A stretch of 54,437 bases of DNA from Alphaproteobacteria bacterium (GCA_016735395.1 JAERRO010000007.1:1-54437), one strand, 5' to 3'. Shown: positions 7,085-17,119, counted from the first letter of the stretch. Numbers and translations are program-made. The notes: generated by a model from the letters alone, not told the origin.

Positions 7085-8170
7085 TTATATAACGGCAGTT
7101 AGTCGGAGAGCTATAAAAACGAAGACAGAAGATACGATAGACACGATTGTAAAGATAGTTGCTATTCTATTTCTACTTATCCCTTTCATCTCTAGATGGT
7201 GATGATATGGTGCCATCAGAAAGATCTTTTTTCCCTTTCCGTAGATTATCTTGGTAGACCTAAAGTAGAGAACTTGGAGTAAAGAAGACACAAATTCTAC
7301 TACTAGAATTATGGCAAAGAGGGCAAAAAGTATTTCTTGTTTAATTATGATGGCCGATATAGCGATGAGAGCTCCGACAGAATAACTACCGGAATCGCCC
7401 ATAAATATCTTTGCCGGTTTTGTGTTAAACCACAAAAAAGCTAGCATCATACCTATAGAGCCTAAAAGGGCGACAAAGACTTCTGAAGTTAAATCTAAAA
7501 ATTGCAGGTTAAACATAGTCGCTATATCTATGTTAGATACGATTACGGTTAACACGGCCAAAGATGTCAAAACCGAGATAGCTACTTTACCGGCTTGTCC
7601 GTCGATACCATCAGTAAAGTTGAATCCCGAGACGGTACAGAACATAACGATAAAAACAAAAACGAAATAGAACCAACCTAGATCGACCGCTAAATCTAGA
7701 AACGGTATAAAAACGGTATTAGTAAAAGGATGGATAGCATTGATCGAGACGGCGATAATAAGAGAAAACACGACTTGCATAGCGGTTCTAGATTTGATAG
7801 ACAACCCAGAATTTGATTGGAGATTATCTTTATCTTTATTCTTGAGTTTAAAGAGATCATCTACAAGCCCTATTATTCCGAAGGCTAAAAAGGTACATAT
7901 AATCAAAACAGAAACGGGATTTTTTAGATCCAAAAAGATGAAGGCAGAAATAGGAAAAGCGATTAAAAATGCGATACCGCCGAGTGCTGAAACGGAGTCT
8001 TTATAGCCTCTTATCTTCTCAAGATTTTCTTGAGTGGTTGAGTGAAACTTTTTATTTCTAGTCAGTCTAATTATGACCTTTATCAAGACAAAACTCAAAA
8101 AAAGGCAAAAGAGAAACATCAATCCCCCACGAATTATATCGTTATCCATCATTTTAAAAGACATAGGCAT
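7085..8170 (-). CDS. mraY: phospho-MurNAc-pentapeptide transferase MraY
   Basis: MraY transfers phospho-MurNAc-pentapeptide to undecaprenyl phosphate to make lipid I in the cytoplasmic membrane. The 361-residue polytopic protein has the expected motifs: SALGGIAFL (family PTMGG), GLVDDLFKLK, NFTDGIDGQAGK (NLTDGLDGLA), FMGDSGSYSVGALI and the Mg-binding histidine run APYHHHLEMKG. AGGAG lies six bases before the ATG. It sits between ftsI and ftsW with neither murE nor murF upstream, which departs from the classic cluster. Confidence 0.95.
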   Translation of the reverse strand: MPMSFKMMDNDIIRGGLMFLFCLFLSFVLIKVIIRLTRNKKFHSTTQENLEKIRGYKDSVSALGGIAFLIAFPISAFIFLDLKNPVSVLIICTFLAFGIIGLVDDLFKLKNKDKDNLQSNSGLSIKSRTAMQVVFSLIIAVSINAIHPFTNTVFIPFLDLAVDLGWFYFVFVFIVMFCTVSGFNFTDGIDGQAGKVAISVLTSLAVLTVIVSNIDIATMFNLQFLDLTSEVFVALLGSIGMMLAFLWFNTKPAKIFMGDSGSYSVGALIAISAIIIKQEILFALFAIILVVEFVSSLLQVLYFRSTKIIYGKGKKIFLMAPYHHHLEMKGISRNRIATIFTIVSIVSSVFVFIALRLTAVI

Positions 8171-8241
8171 CTCCTAAATTGAGGGGTATACTATTATGCA
8201 TATGATAACGGTTAAAAGAATTGGAAGTCAATAAAAACATC

Positions 8242-9852
8242 TTATTCCTCCATCATTTTGTATATATCTAGGAGCGGGATAATTTCTTCTAGTATATTGT
8301 GAGCTGTCGGCACGACATTGTAGTATGACAATCTACTTGGCACTACACCTTTTACTGTTTGCGGTTCATCTAGTACTATTAACATTGAGTATTGCGGTTG
8401 CTGAATAGGGAGGACAACAAGAATAGAAGTATAAACAGATTTAGAATTATATTTGCCATCTTTAAATTTATTGGCTGTTCCCGTCTTCGCACCGATCGAT
8501 ATATCGAGGACTTTTACCCTAGAAGCCGTCCCCCCTTGACCTGTGGCATCGTGAAGGATCTGCAAAATTTGGCTAGAAATATGTGGCAGTAATATCCTTT
8601 CAGATTTATCTACGGATCTATTTTTCAAGAGAGAAGGTTGTATTAGCAGTCCTCCGTTGATAGTCGCATTAAAGGCGACGAGCATAGTAATCGGATTGAT
8701 TGAAAGACCATAACCGTATGATATAGACAGCGATTTATTTTTAGACCATTCTTTTGGTTCTCCTGATCTAACTAATTTTATGGAAGATACAAAATTTTGT
8801 TTTCCTATTATGCCTAACTTTTCGAAACATTTTTTCTGATTTTGGATTCCCATCTTCTCTGCGATCTTTATAGATCCTACATTAGAAGAAAACTTAAAGA
8901 TATCTTTAACAGAAAGTTCATCGTGCTTGTGTCGTCCTGCGTCCTTGACGGTAAATTTGCCTATCTTATAAGATTTAGGTATATCAAAAACTTCATCGAC
9001 GGTTACAGAATCGGTGGCTAAAGCACATGCGGTATTAAAAACTTTTAATACAGATCCAAGTTCGAACCGTCCGTCTATAGGTTCTATTCTATAGTGAGAA
9101 TTTTCATAATTTGAAACCAGAGCTATAATTTCATTAGTCTTAACATCCATAATTATTGCAAAAGCACCTTTCGCCTTAAATTTTCGAATTGCAGACTCTA
9201 GTTGATTATTCAGACTCCGTTGAATTCTAGAGTCGATAGTCAAAAAGGCATCATTTTTCTCTTTTTCAAAGAACGGGTTCAGTTTATATTCTAGTTTAGT
9301 CTTACCGGAGCAGTCGTCTGCGGTTCCTATAATATGTTCAACAGACTTAATCGGATAGATCCGTTTTTTTACGGGAATAAGTTGAACACCTTTAAAGTGT
9401 CCAATGGCCGATTTTATCTTCGTATATACTTCGATATCCACATTTCTTTTTATGTAGACGAATTTTTTATTTGCATCTAGCTTACTTAAATCTACAGACG
9501 GCAAAATACTCTTTAACTTTTTAGAGATTGTGTTAATATTTTCTACTTTATTTGGTTGTATAGCGAAGTCAAAAGCGAGAATTGATTGTGCTAAAATAAC
9601 TCCATTCCTGTCAAAAATGGTAGGTCTATAGCAACTGTCTTTTTGATATATTATGTTATTAGATGACGACGATTTAATAAATATAGTAAAAAAAGTAGAA
9701 CCTGTGAGAAAGAAACACAGGGCGAGACATGTTATATAAAAAATTTTTATTCTCTCTGTATTGAGACCACTAGGAGTACGATCTTGCAAAAAATGTTTAA
9801 TTTCCTTACCTACATTAAAGTCGTCAGTCCTATTCTTAACCATATTATTCAT
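8242..9852 (-). CDS. ftsI: septal transpeptidase FtsI (PBP3)
   Basis: FtsI is the monofunctional class B penicillin-binding protein that crosslinks septal peptidoglycan. The 536 residues comprise a short cytoplasmic tail, one membrane segment (about 33–60), a pedestal domain and a transpeptidase domain. All three catalytic boxes are present: SVLK in FELGSVLKVFN (nucleophile serine), SSN in FKFSSNVGS, and KTGT in IGAKTGTANK. Its ATG overlaps the end of ftsL by 8 bases. The length is normal and there is no PASTA domain. Confidence 0.94.
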   Translation of the reverse strand: MNNMVKNRTDDFNVGKEIKHFLQDRTPSGLNTERIKIFYITCLALCFFLTGSTFFTIFIKSSSSNNIIYQKDSCYRPTIFDRNGVILAQSILAFDFAIQPNKVENINTISKKLKSILPSVDLSKLDANKKFVYIKRNVDIEVYTKIKSAIGHFKGVQLIPVKKRIYPIKSVEHIIGTADDCSGKTKLEYKLNPFFEKEKNDAFLTIDSRIQRSLNNQLESAIRKFKAKGAFAIIMDVKTNEIIALVSNYENSHYRIEPIDGRFELGSVLKVFNTACALATDSVTVDEVFDIPKSYKIGKFTVKDAGRHKHDELSVKDIFKFSSNVGSIKIAEKMGIQNQKKCFEKLGIIGKQNFVSSIKLVRSGEPKEWSKNKSLSISYGYGLSINPITMLVAFNATINGGLLIQPSLLKNRSVDKSERILLPHISSQILQILHDATGQGGTASRVKVLDISIGAKTGTANKFKDGKYNSKSVYTSILVVLPIQQPQYSMLIVLDEPQTVKGVVPSRLSYYNVVPTAHNILEEIIPLLDIYKMMEE

Positions 9853-10132
9853 CGACTTTTTTATCTGGCAGATCGTCTATGTAGAGTGCATCGGAGAAAG
9901 TTATAGGCACAAATTTGAGGTCAAACTCTTGATTGATATTCTCTAGTATCTCGGGCTGACACTTCTGCTCTAGAGTTAACAAAAGAGTTTTATATCTATT
10001 ATCGAGGTTAGATATTTTCTTCTGATTAACGGCCACATTATATTGCAATTTTCTAGCATATGTCTGAAATACGAACAGAGCTGAAAGTTGAATTAAAAAA
10101 AGTGTAATTAAAATGGAGTTAATGATCCTCAT
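9845..10132 (-). CDS. ftsL: cell division protein FtsL
   Basis: FtsL is a small bitopic protein that bridges FtsB and the FtsW–FtsI pair. The product is 95 residues with one N-terminal membrane segment (SILITLFLIQLSALFVFQTYA), then a heptad-like helical stretch (VNQKKISNLDNRYKTLLLTLEQKC). Sequence identity in the family is low, so the call rests on size, topology and the position rsmH–ftsL–ftsI. It overlaps rsmH by the ATGA tetranucleotide. Confidence 0.8.
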   Translation of the reverse strand: MRIINSILITLFLIQLSALFVFQTYARKLQYNVAVNQKKISNLDNRYKTLLLTLEQKCQPEILENINQEFDLKFVPITFSDALYIDDLPDKKVDE

Positions 10133-11025
10133 TTGTTTACCATTATGGCACCCCTCAACTTTGCAGATCTAGCTCTAGGGTTATGTCTAATTTCTTCGTC
10201 ATCGGGTACCATAATCTTTTTAAATAATGGTTTTAACTCTTTATTATTTTTAAAGAAGAACTTTACATATTTATCTTCGACGGAGTGAAAATCTACTACG
10301 AGAACGATGCCATTTTTCCCAAGAATTTTAACCGAGTTATTCAGTGCTATCCATAGATTATTTATTTCATCGTTAACTTCAATTCTGATCGCCTGAAATA
10401 TTCTAGTTATAGATTTAGGATGTTTTGAGACTACTTGCACGGCCGTTTTGAGGTCTGCGACGGTTGTGAGGGGTCTACTTTCTATAATAGAATCGGCAAT
10501 CTTATAAGAGGCCTTTTCTCCACCGTAATTAAAGAAGGCATCTGCCAGTTGTTTTTTCGTATAGTTATTCAAAATATATTCCGCCGATTTATCATCTAGT
10601 TTCGAGTCGGACATATCCATATCTAGCGGAGAATCATCGAACCTAAAAGAGAAACCTCTATCTTCACTATCCAGTTGCATAGAAGACATACCCAGATCAA
10701 AAATTACGAGATCTACATTTTCGATCTGTTTATATTTATCTATGTTAACAAAATTATCACAGATAAATTCAAACTTATCTACGGACTTTCTGTCGCTAAC
10801 AATTTTACGAGTATCTTGCACGAACTTTTGTATTGACTTATCTTGATCGAAGGCAAAAACTTTAGCACCTCTACCTATAAAAGCATTAGAATATCCTCCT
10901 GCTCCGAAGGTCGCATCAACGACGACTTTTTCACTCCAGTCTTCTATCTTCCATGTATCATCTAGAAGTCTCATAATGGACTTTATTAAAACAGGTTTAT
11001 GGGTCAAATTGAGGTTAGAAATCAT
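10129..11025 (-). CDS. rsmH: 16S rRNA m4C1402 methyltransferase RsmH
   Basis: RsmH (MraW) methylates N4 of C1402 of 16S rRNA using S-adenosylmethionine. The 298-residue protein begins with the family signature NLTHKPVLIKSIMRLL. It then has the SAM-binding segment VVDATFGAGGYSNAF, FDLGMSSMQLD and RGFSFRFDDSPLDMDMS. The C terminus has FHSVEDKYVKFFFK and the conserved NPRARSAKLRG. It heads the rsmH–ftsL–ftsI–mraY–ftsW run. The mraZ gene usually found upstream is absent; gapR is there instead. Confidence 0.95.
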   Translation of the reverse strand: MISNLNLTHKPVLIKSIMRLLDDTWKIEDWSEKVVVDATFGAGGYSNAFIGRGAKVFAFDQDKSIQKFVQDTRKIVSDRKSVDKFEFICDNFVNIDKYKQIENVDLVIFDLGMSSMQLDSEDRGFSFRFDDSPLDMDMSDSKLDDKSAEYILNNYTKKQLADAFFNYGGEKASYKIADSIIESRPLTTVADLKTAVQVVSKHPKSITRIFQAIRIEVNDEINNLWIALNNSVKILGKNGIVLVVDFHSVEDKYVKFFFKNNKELKPLFKKIMVPDDEEIRHNPRARSAKLRGAIMVNK

Positions 11026-11031
11026 ATCTTG

Positions 11032-11060
11032 AGTATAGCATAGAAGTAGATAGAAACCAA
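11032..11060 (-). promoter_or_regulatory. rsmH operon promoter, possibly leaderless
   Basis: Read on the minus strand: TTGGTT (11055–11060), 17 bases, TATACT (11032–11037), then only six bases to the rsmH ATG. No Shine–Dalgarno sequence fits between them. Confidence 0.5.
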
Positions 11061-11106
11061 ATAGCAGTTCAAAAAAAATCGCTTTGGTATTAGAAAAAAA
11101 CCGTCT

Positions 11107-11343
11107 TTAAATGTCGGCTTTATTTCTATACATTTCAGTCTTCGAGTCAAGTTCTAGTCTCTTTTCCGGAGACATCTTTCTCAATTTTATAATCATAGTT
11201 ATGAACTTCCGTTCGAATCCTGCAGATACGGCCTCTTGATAAACCGACTTAATATCGTCTTGAATATTGGCTTGATCTTGTTGTAGTAATTCTATTCTCT
11301 CTATAAATTGATTTAGAATTTCTCCAGAAATATCGTCTTGCAT
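11107..11343 (-). CDS. gapR: GapR-family nucleoid protein (DUF2312)
   Basis: GapR is a small alphaproteobacterial nucleoid protein that clamps over-twisted DNA ahead of replication and transcription and stimulates topoisomerases. The 78-residue product matches the family along its length: LNQFIERIELLQQDQANIQDDIKSVYQEAVSAGFERKFITMIIKLRKMSPEKRLELD, compared with the family pattern LxxFVERIERLEEEKKxIxxDIKDVYxEAKGxGFDxKxxRxIxxLRK. AAAGGA lies ahead of the ATG and the gene has its own strong promoter. The presence of this family is one of the better lineage markers in the window. Confidence 0.9.
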   Translation of the reverse strand: MQDDISGEILNQFIERIELLQQDQANIQDDIKSVYQEAVSAGFERKFITMIIKLRKMSPEKRLELDSKTEMYRNKADI

Positions 11344-11377
11344 ATAGTATCCTTTTGTTATGATTATAAGATTTTAT

Positions 11378-11406
11378 ATTATATCACAGAAAAGAAGACA
11401 TATCAA
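11378..11406 (-). promoter_or_regulatory. gapR promoter
   Basis: On the minus strand: TTGATA (11401–11406), a 17-base spacer and TATAAT (11378–11383). The leader is about 30 bases and carries AAAGGA before the ATG. Confidence 0.65.
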
Positions 11407-11438
11407 TAATCGTAGGATAAAGATTTTTTATATCTTAA

Positions 11439-13763
11439 CTAGTCGAGTTTAGCGGAGATCATCTCTTTTTTATAGCACACGATTTTATCACCGATTCTAT
11501 AGTTATTAAATGATTCTATAAACAGACCGACATCTACTCCGACTTTAGCTTCTTTAACTTCGTCCTTCTCTTTTTTCATAGCAGAAATATTACCATCGAA
11601 CAGCACTTTTTCTCCCCTAGAGATTTTAAACAGCATATCTTTTTTCATCATACCAGTCTTAACTCTAGCTCCGGCGATTTTATTTATTTTACCATAATCG
11701 AAGACTGCGATAATCTCTGCGGTTCCTATGGTAGTAATAATCTCTTCCTGTTCTAGTTTACTTTCGATATCTAGTTTAATATCTTCGACGATATTATATA
11801 TAATATTATGTTGAAGTATCTTCACATTTTTATTCTCTGCATATTTGGCGATAGCGGTAGAAGTTTTAATATTGAATGCTACAATAATAGAGCCCGTCAC
11901 AAAAGCATTATCTACATCTGATTCTGTGATTACTCCGACTGAAGTCTGAATTATATTAACTTTAGCTTTATTATATTTCAAAGCATTTATAATATCTTTA
12001 ACGGCCTCAAGAGATCCATCTACATCGGCTTTTATGATAATATTAGAATTGACTTTAGTAGAAGATATATCACTAAAGGACATCGTGGCTAAAGTGCTAG
12101 CGACATTTTCTTGTTGTTTATTCCACTCTGCGACTTCTTTAGCTATGGTGGCAGACGGCACAGCAAAAAGTCTATTCCCGGCATCTGGCATAATATCAGG
12201 GCCCGTAATTACTACAGGTTTTCCCGGCAAAATATCATTTACGGCTTTGTTATTATCGAAGATAAACCGAACAGAAGAAGCTTTAGATCCTATTACTATT
12301 GGTTGATTTCTCTTTAAAGTTCCGTTCGTAGTAATAATAGAAAGGGCTATTCCGTGTCCCTTTTGAATATAGCTTTCTACTACAACTCCGGTCGCCAAAG
12401 CATCTGGATCTGCCTTCAGATCTAGCATCTCGGCTTGTATCATAATGGTATCAAGAAGTTTATCGATATTATTATTTTCGGTAGCGGAAATTTCTACTGC
12501 GAGTACATTTCCTCCCATAGATTCTACTTGTATATCGTGAGTTAACAGATCCGTATAAACTTTATTAGCATTAAATCCTGCGACATCGTTCTTATTAACT
12601 ACAACTATCATAGTCGCATTTGCTTCTTTAATCATACGAATAGCTTCAACTGTTTGAGGTTTGATACTATCATTTCCAGCGATTACCAGCAAAACTATGT
12701 CTGCTACAGAAGCTCCTCTAGATCTCATAGCAGAGAATGTTTCATGCCCAGGAGTATCGACGAAGGTAATAAATTCTTCTTTATATTTTACTTCATAAGA
12801 GGCTATATGTTGAGTTATACCCCCTGCTTCACCTTCGACTACATTAGACTTTCTCAGTGTATCAAGCAGAGAAGTTTTCCCATGATCTACATGTCCCATA
12901 ATAGTTATTATAGGTTGTCTTTTAGTTATATTGTTTACAGGTTTCAGCATCTCTGGAAAAGGATGACTCTGTTTCAGTTTAATAGTGTGTCCAAGTTCAG
13001 TTGCTACGACGGAGGCAGTATCGAAATCGATAGAATCATTTTCTCCGACTATGATAGAATTTTTCTTCAACAGTCTAATTATATCTTTAGACTTTTCTGC
13101 TAGCCCCGTTGCAAGTTCATTGACGGTGATATTTTCTAATATCTCGACATCTTTAAAGACTTTCGCTCGTCTAACTTTAGGGCCTCTATTATGGGTTCCT
13201 CTAATAGTAGGTTCGTCCATTACCTGCGGATTTATCCTATTCAACAGATCTTTAGCAAGTATTTTACGATTGGGATTTAGCAAATCTGATGCCGAAGTTT
13301 TATTAGAATTTCTAGCAATTTTAGCTCTTCGTTTATATCTAGGACGATCTACTGTGGCAGTATTAGTAAAAACTTTAGGAGCTATTTTAGGAGTTATTTT
13401 AGGAGTATTTTTTTCATCTTTAGTCTCTACAACTTTGACTACCTTATTTTCTTCTTCAGATTCTTTAGAAAATTGTCGTTGAGCCTCTTTTAGTCTAGAA
13501 AGTCCATCGTCGTTTCCACCGATAGAGAGTGCTTTATTATCTTTAACTCGTTGCATCATAGATCTAGCATCTTGCATTCTTCTCTCTGCAGGAGACAAGT
13601 TGTCTTTATCAGAGTTATCTTTTTCTACAGGTTTACTAGTTTTCACTACGGGGTTAGCATTAAAAGTTCTTCTCTTCCTTTCCACTTGAAAAGTGCTACC
13701 TCTAGCATGATTAAAAGAACCCGTTGCCCCTTTAAGTGTTAAAGTTTTTCTTTCTGCGACCAT
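11439..13763 (-). CDS. infB: translation initiation factor IF-2
   Basis: IF-2 is the GTPase that recruits initiator tRNA to the 30S subunit and promotes subunit joining. In the 774-residue protein a basic, low-complexity N-terminal region (about 1–200) precedes the IF2 N-terminal module (VNELATGLAEKSKDIIRLLKK). The G domain carries GHVDHGKTS, DTPGHETF and NKND. The remaining OB-like domains and the initiator-tRNA-binding C terminus follow. It lies 14 bases after nusA, the classic order, but ylxR is not between them and rbfA is not downstream. Confidence 0.96.
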   Translation of the reverse strand: MVAERKTLTLKGATGSFNHARGSTFQVERKRRTFNANPVVKTSKPVEKDNSDKDNLSPAERRMQDARSMMQRVKDNKALSIGGNDDGLSRLKEAQRQFSKESEEENKVVKVVETKDEKNTPKITPKIAPKVFTNTATVDRPRYKRRAKIARNSNKTSASDLLNPNRKILAKDLLNRINPQVMDEPTIRGTHNRGPKVRRAKVFKDVEILENITVNELATGLAEKSKDIIRLLKKNSIIVGENDSIDFDTASVVATELGHTIKLKQSHPFPEMLKPVNNITKRQPIITIMGHVDHGKTSLLDTLRKSNVVEGEAGGITQHIASYEVKYKEEFITFVDTPGHETFSAMRSRGASVADIVLLVIAGNDSIKPQTVEAIRMIKEANATMIVVVNKNDVAGFNANKVYTDLLTHDIQVESMGGNVLAVEISATENNNIDKLLDTIMIQAEMLDLKADPDALATGVVVESYIQKGHGIALSIITTNGTLKRNQPIVIGSKASSVRFIFDNNKAVNDILPGKPVVITGPDIMPDAGNRLFAVPSATIAKEVAEWNKQQENVASTLATMSFSDISSTKVNSNIIIKADVDGSLEAVKDIINALKYNKAKVNIIQTSVGVITESDVDNAFVTGSIIVAFNIKTSTAIAKYAENKNVKILQHNIIYNIVEDIKLDIESKLEQEEIITTIGTAEIIAVFDYGKINKIAGARVKTGMMKKDMLFKISRGEKVLFDGNISAMKKEKDEVKEAKVGVDVGLFIESFNNYRIGDKIVCYKKEMISAKLD

Positions 13764-13777
13764 GTATAAACCTCTGC

Positions 13778-15439
13778 TTAAAATTGTCTATCGTTAGTAG
13801 AATTATCTTCTTCTATATTTTCACCTTCTTCGATCTCTATCATACCTAGTATAGTTCTACACTCAAGAATGACATCCTCTGCAAATTTTGCGGATATTTC
13901 TTCATCGGGAAAAATCTCTAAAAGTTCGTCCGTAGCTAGATCTGCAAGATCTTGAATAGAGAAAACTTCATTTTCTGCTAGAGTTAAAATCTGTTTATGA
14001 TTAAGTTTATCGAATTTGATAAGATCGTCTTTGATACCTAGTTTAACAGCTTTATCTACGAATGCTTTCTGTTTTTCGGCGATAAAAGTCGTTGCTCTCT
14101 GTTGGATTTCTTCGGCGAGTTCTTGACTAAACCCTTCGATAACAGAAAATTCTTCAATAGTTACATCTACAAGATCTTTAACGGATCTAAACCCTTCGGT
14201 ATAAAGAAGTCGAGCAATGACATCGTCTATATCTAGAGCCTCTACAAACAGAGCTACTTTTTCTTTTATATCCTTTTGAAATCTTTCGGCTTCGTCGTGT
14301 TCTGAAATTATATCAACTTTCCACCCTGTCAGTTGTGAAGCTAGTCTAACATTTTGTCCTTTTCTACCGATAGCGATAGATTGTTGATCTTCGGCTACAA
14401 CGACTTCTGCTTTTTGATTTTCTTCGTCTAGAATTATCTTTTGGACTTTTGCTGGTTGAATAGCTTGAGCTATAAACATAGCTGGATCTTCGGACCACAC
14501 GATGACATCAATTTTTTCACCTTGAAGTTCGTTAACAATAGAGTTAATTCTCACTCCCTTCATACCGACGAGGACACCGACGGGATCTAGATAATCATCT
14601 TGAGATATGACACTAATCTTTGCATGCGACCCAGGTTCTCTAGCGATAGATTTAATCTGTACGATACCTTCGTATACTTCTGGCACTTCCATAGCAAAAA
14701 GTCTTTCCATAAATTTAGGGTGTGTCCTAGACAACAATATAGAAGGGCCCGAGACATTTTTATTCACATCAATAACCAACGAAGAAATTCTCTCTCCAGG
14801 TCTAAAAGATTCTCTAGCTATCATTTCGTCTCTACGAAGCATAGCCTCTATATGTGGTGTAAGTTCTACCCATACATTACCGTATTCTATTCTTTTAACA
14901 GTTCCAGAAACGATTTCTCCAACTTTTCCGTTAAACTCTGCAAATTGTTTATCTTTCTGTAGCATTTTAATTCTTTGCATAAGAATTTGTCTAGCCTGCA
15001 TAGAAGAGTGTCTAGTAAAAGTCGGCAGAGGGATATCTTCTGACAAGACTTGTCCTATAGATATATCTTTGTTCTCTTTTCCAGCTTCTTTTAGTGTGAT
15101 ATGTTTATAAAAGTCAAAAATGAGTGGTACTTCTGATTCTCCGATTGCGAGTTCATCTCCGAAGTTTTTCTCTAGTATATAGTCGTCTTCTGGTTCTATT
15201 TTTTTATTTGGCAGGTCATCGTCGACTACTGTCATATTTTTAAATAGTTTAATAGTCCCGTCGTCTCTATTCACGGACACAGATAGATCTAGATTTCCTC
15301 CGTATGCAGAAATACATACTTGAGAGATGGTAGACTCCAAAACGTGAAATAGATCGTTAACTTCTATACCTATTTCTTCAGAGATTCTTTTTATATCGAA
15401 GATAAGTTCTTGTAGAGGAAAAGTTCCAATTGAAGACAT
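13778..15439 (-). CDS. nusA: transcription termination/antitermination factor NusA
   Basis: NusA binds RNA polymerase and modulates pausing, termination and antitermination. The 553-residue protein has the N-terminal polymerase-binding domain, an S1 domain (GEIVSGTVKRIEYGNVWVEL, about residues 150–215) and two KH domains (including GVLVGMKGVRINSIVNELQGEKIDVIVW and AIGRKGQNVRLASQLTGWKVDI). The C-terminal region has helix-hairpin-helix-type acidic repeats. AAAGGAG precedes the ATG. rimP, which normally precedes nusA, is not here; rho and a terminator are upstream instead. Confidence 0.95.
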   Translation of the reverse strand: MSSIGTFPLQELIFDIKRISEEIGIEVNDLFHVLESTISQVCISAYGGNLDLSVSVNRDDGTIKLFKNMTVVDDDLPNKKIEPEDDYILEKNFGDELAIGESEVPLIFDFYKHITLKEAGKENKDISIGQVLSEDIPLPTFTRHSSMQARQILMQRIKMLQKDKQFAEFNGKVGEIVSGTVKRIEYGNVWVELTPHIEAMLRRDEMIARESFRPGERISSLVIDVNKNVSGPSILLSRTHPKFMERLFAMEVPEVYEGIVQIKSIAREPGSHAKISVISQDDYLDPVGVLVGMKGVRINSIVNELQGEKIDVIVWSEDPAMFIAQAIQPAKVQKIILDEENQKAEVVVAEDQQSIAIGRKGQNVRLASQLTGWKVDIISEHDEAERFQKDIKEKVALFVEALDIDDVIARLLYTEGFRSVKDLVDVTIEEFSVIEGFSQELAEEIQQRATTFIAEKQKAFVDKAVKLGIKDDLIKFDKLNHKQILTLAENEVFSIQDLADLATDELLEIFPDEEISAKFAEDVILECRTILGMIEIEEGENIEEDNSTNDRQF

Positions 15440-15513
15440 TATAAACTCCTTTTTTTTAATATTAGTCCTAAAGTTTTCTATTAAGACTCTAGACTTCGGT
15501 TATAACTAGCAAC

Positions 15514-15540
15514 AAAAAAAGATGCTTTTAGCATCTCTCA
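15514..15540 (-). terminator. Rho-independent terminator downstream of rho
   Basis: On the minus strand AGATGCT-AAA-AGCATCT is followed by TTTTTTT. It separates the rho transcript from nusA. Confidence 0.8.
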
Positions 15541-15619
15541 AGTTTCCGGTTAAAATTATAATTATATAATACACCAAAATTTACCATAAGTCAAGCCTTA
15601 CAATCTTATATATTTAATA

Positions 15620-16906
15620 TTAACTTCTATTCATAAGTTCGAAGAACCCTTGATTAGATTTAGTACTTTTAATTTTATCTAGTAAAAATTCTATGGCATC
15701 TACTGGTGTCATAGGATTAAGAATTCGACGAAGCACCCAAAGTTTAGCGAGTTCGTCTTTATCTATGAGCAGTTCTTCTTTTCTAGTCGCAGATTTGACG
15801 ATATCGATGGCAGGGTAAACTCTACGGTCGGCAATTTTTCTATTTAGAAGTATCTCGGAATTACCTGTACCTTTAAACTCTTCGAAGATAACTTCGTCCA
15901 TTTTAGAACCGGTCTCGATAAGAGCAGTAGCTATAATAGTCAGAGATCCACCCTCTTCTATATTTCGAGCCGCCCCAAAGAACCTTTTAGGTTTTTGCAA
16001 TGCGGAGACATCTACTCCACCTGAAAGCACCTTACCCGAGGACGGCACGGCCGTATTATAAGCTCTAGCAAGTCTAGTAATAGAGTCCAGCAAAACTATA
16101 ACATCTTTTCCGTATTCTACGAGCCTTTTAGCCTTTTCTATAACCATCTCTGCGACACGGATATGTTGAGAGGCAGGTTCATCGAAGGTAGAAGAAATAA
16201 CTTCACCTCTAACAGTCCTCTGCATATCGGTAACTTCTTCAGGTCGTTCGTCTACTAGTAGAACAAACAACTTCACATCTGGATAATTCTCATTGATAGA
16301 TTGAGCTATAGATTGTAATAGCATAGTTTTACCTGTCTTCGGCGGAGCTACTATCAGAGACCTCTGTCCCTTTCCTGTAGGAGAGATAATATCGATGACT
16401 CTTCCAGGAACACCTGCTAGATTTTTCTTTGGATCATCTTTATGTTCGACCTCTAGTTTCCACTTTTCTTGTGGGTATAGAGGGGTTAGATCTTCGAATC
16501 TAATTCTATGTTTAAGATCTTGAACAGGTTTTTCATTAACATTCTCTACAGATTGAACAGAAAAGTAATTTTCTCCATCGAGAGGCGGTTTAACTACACA
16601 CTGAATATTATCTCCTGTCTTTAGACCTAGAGATCTTATAAAATTGTTAGGCACATATATATCGTCTGGCGAGGCTAAATAATTAGACTCTAGAGATCTT
16701 ATAAAGCCGTATCTTTCTGGAAGTATATGAATAGTCCCTTCCCCATGGATCTCGGCAGACTCATCTTCGGCCCACTTTTTCAGTATTTCTACTCGCAGTC
16801 TTTTTACTCCTAGTTGAGAAGAGTTTTCTATATTGAGTTCTTCTGCTATGGAAATAAGTTTACTAGCAGATTGACTTTTGAGGTCTTGAATAAATAGTGT
16901 TTTCAT
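15620..16906 (-). CDS. rho: transcription termination factor Rho
   Basis: Rho is a hexameric RNA-dependent ATPase that releases transcripts. The 428-residue length is normal. The N-terminal helical and cold-shock-like RNA-binding domain includes [15 protein letters not shown]. The ATPase core has Walker [27 protein letters not shown], the Walker B strand [16 protein letters not shown] and the R-loop [11 protein letters not shown], followed by [27 protein letters not shown] sits before the ATG. A clear terminator follows 80 bases after the stop codon. Confidence 0.97.
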   Translation of the reverse strand: MKTLFIQDLKSQSASKLISIAEELNIENSSQLGVKRLRVEILKKWAEDESAEIHGEGTIHILPERYGFIRSLESNYLASPDDIYVPNNFIRSLGLKTGDNIQCVVKPPLDGENYFSVQSVENVNEKPVQDLKHRIRFEDLTPLYPQEKWKLEVEHKDDPKKNLAGVPGRVIDIISPTGKGQRSLIVAPPKTGKTMLLQSIAQSINENYPDVKLFVLLVDERPEEVTDMQRTVRGEVISSTFDEPASQHIRVAEMVIEKAKRLVEYGKDVIVLLDSITRLARAYNTAVPSSGKVLSGGVDVSALQKPKRFFGAARNIEEGGSLTIIATALIETGSKMDEVIFEEFKGTGNSEILLNRKIADRRVYPAIDIVKSATRKEELLIDKDELAKLWVLRRILNPMTPVDAIEFLLDKIKSTKSNQGFFELMNRS

Positions 16907-17058
16907 CGTTTTCCTTTATATTGAGGGCAAGATTATCATTTTTATATATTTATTATGGTTATTGATTTAATATAAAAGATATCGATTAACAGAGAACGGT
17001 GTCTCTTCGTAATGTATTTGATTATAGTATTGAAAAAATCAAAGTCAAGTATATTTTA

Positions 17059-17086
17059 GTTGAAAACACAGAAAAAAGTCCTATAT
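17059..17086 (+). promoter_or_regulatory. candidate heat-shock (sigma-32) promoter of lon
   Basis: GTTG (17059–17062), 17 bases, then CCTATAT (17080–17086). This matches the published alphaproteobacterial heat-shock pattern CTTG-N17-CYTATNT at all but the first base. Lon is a classic heat-shock gene. The same bases can also be read as a weak sigma-70 site (TTGAAA-16-TATATA). Confidence 0.5.
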
Positions 17087-17119
17087 ATAACATATCAGGA
17101 AATTGCAAGGAGAGTATTG

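Noticed and set aside
11092-11125. Terminator after gapR
   Set aside because: A T-run follows the stop codon on the minus strand, but the possible stem (CCGACATTTAAAGACGG) has two mismatches and is too weak.
12034-13742. Several plus-strand ORFs inside infB
   Set aside because: All are antisense shadows of IF-2, with no independent evidence.
14600-15110. Plus-strand ORFs inside nusA
   Set aside because: Antisense shadows of a clear NusA gene.
17060-17119. TTG start giving 20 extra residues on Lon
   Set aside because: It overlaps the promoter and has no ribosome binding site, while the ATG at 17120 has AAGGAG at ideal spacing.
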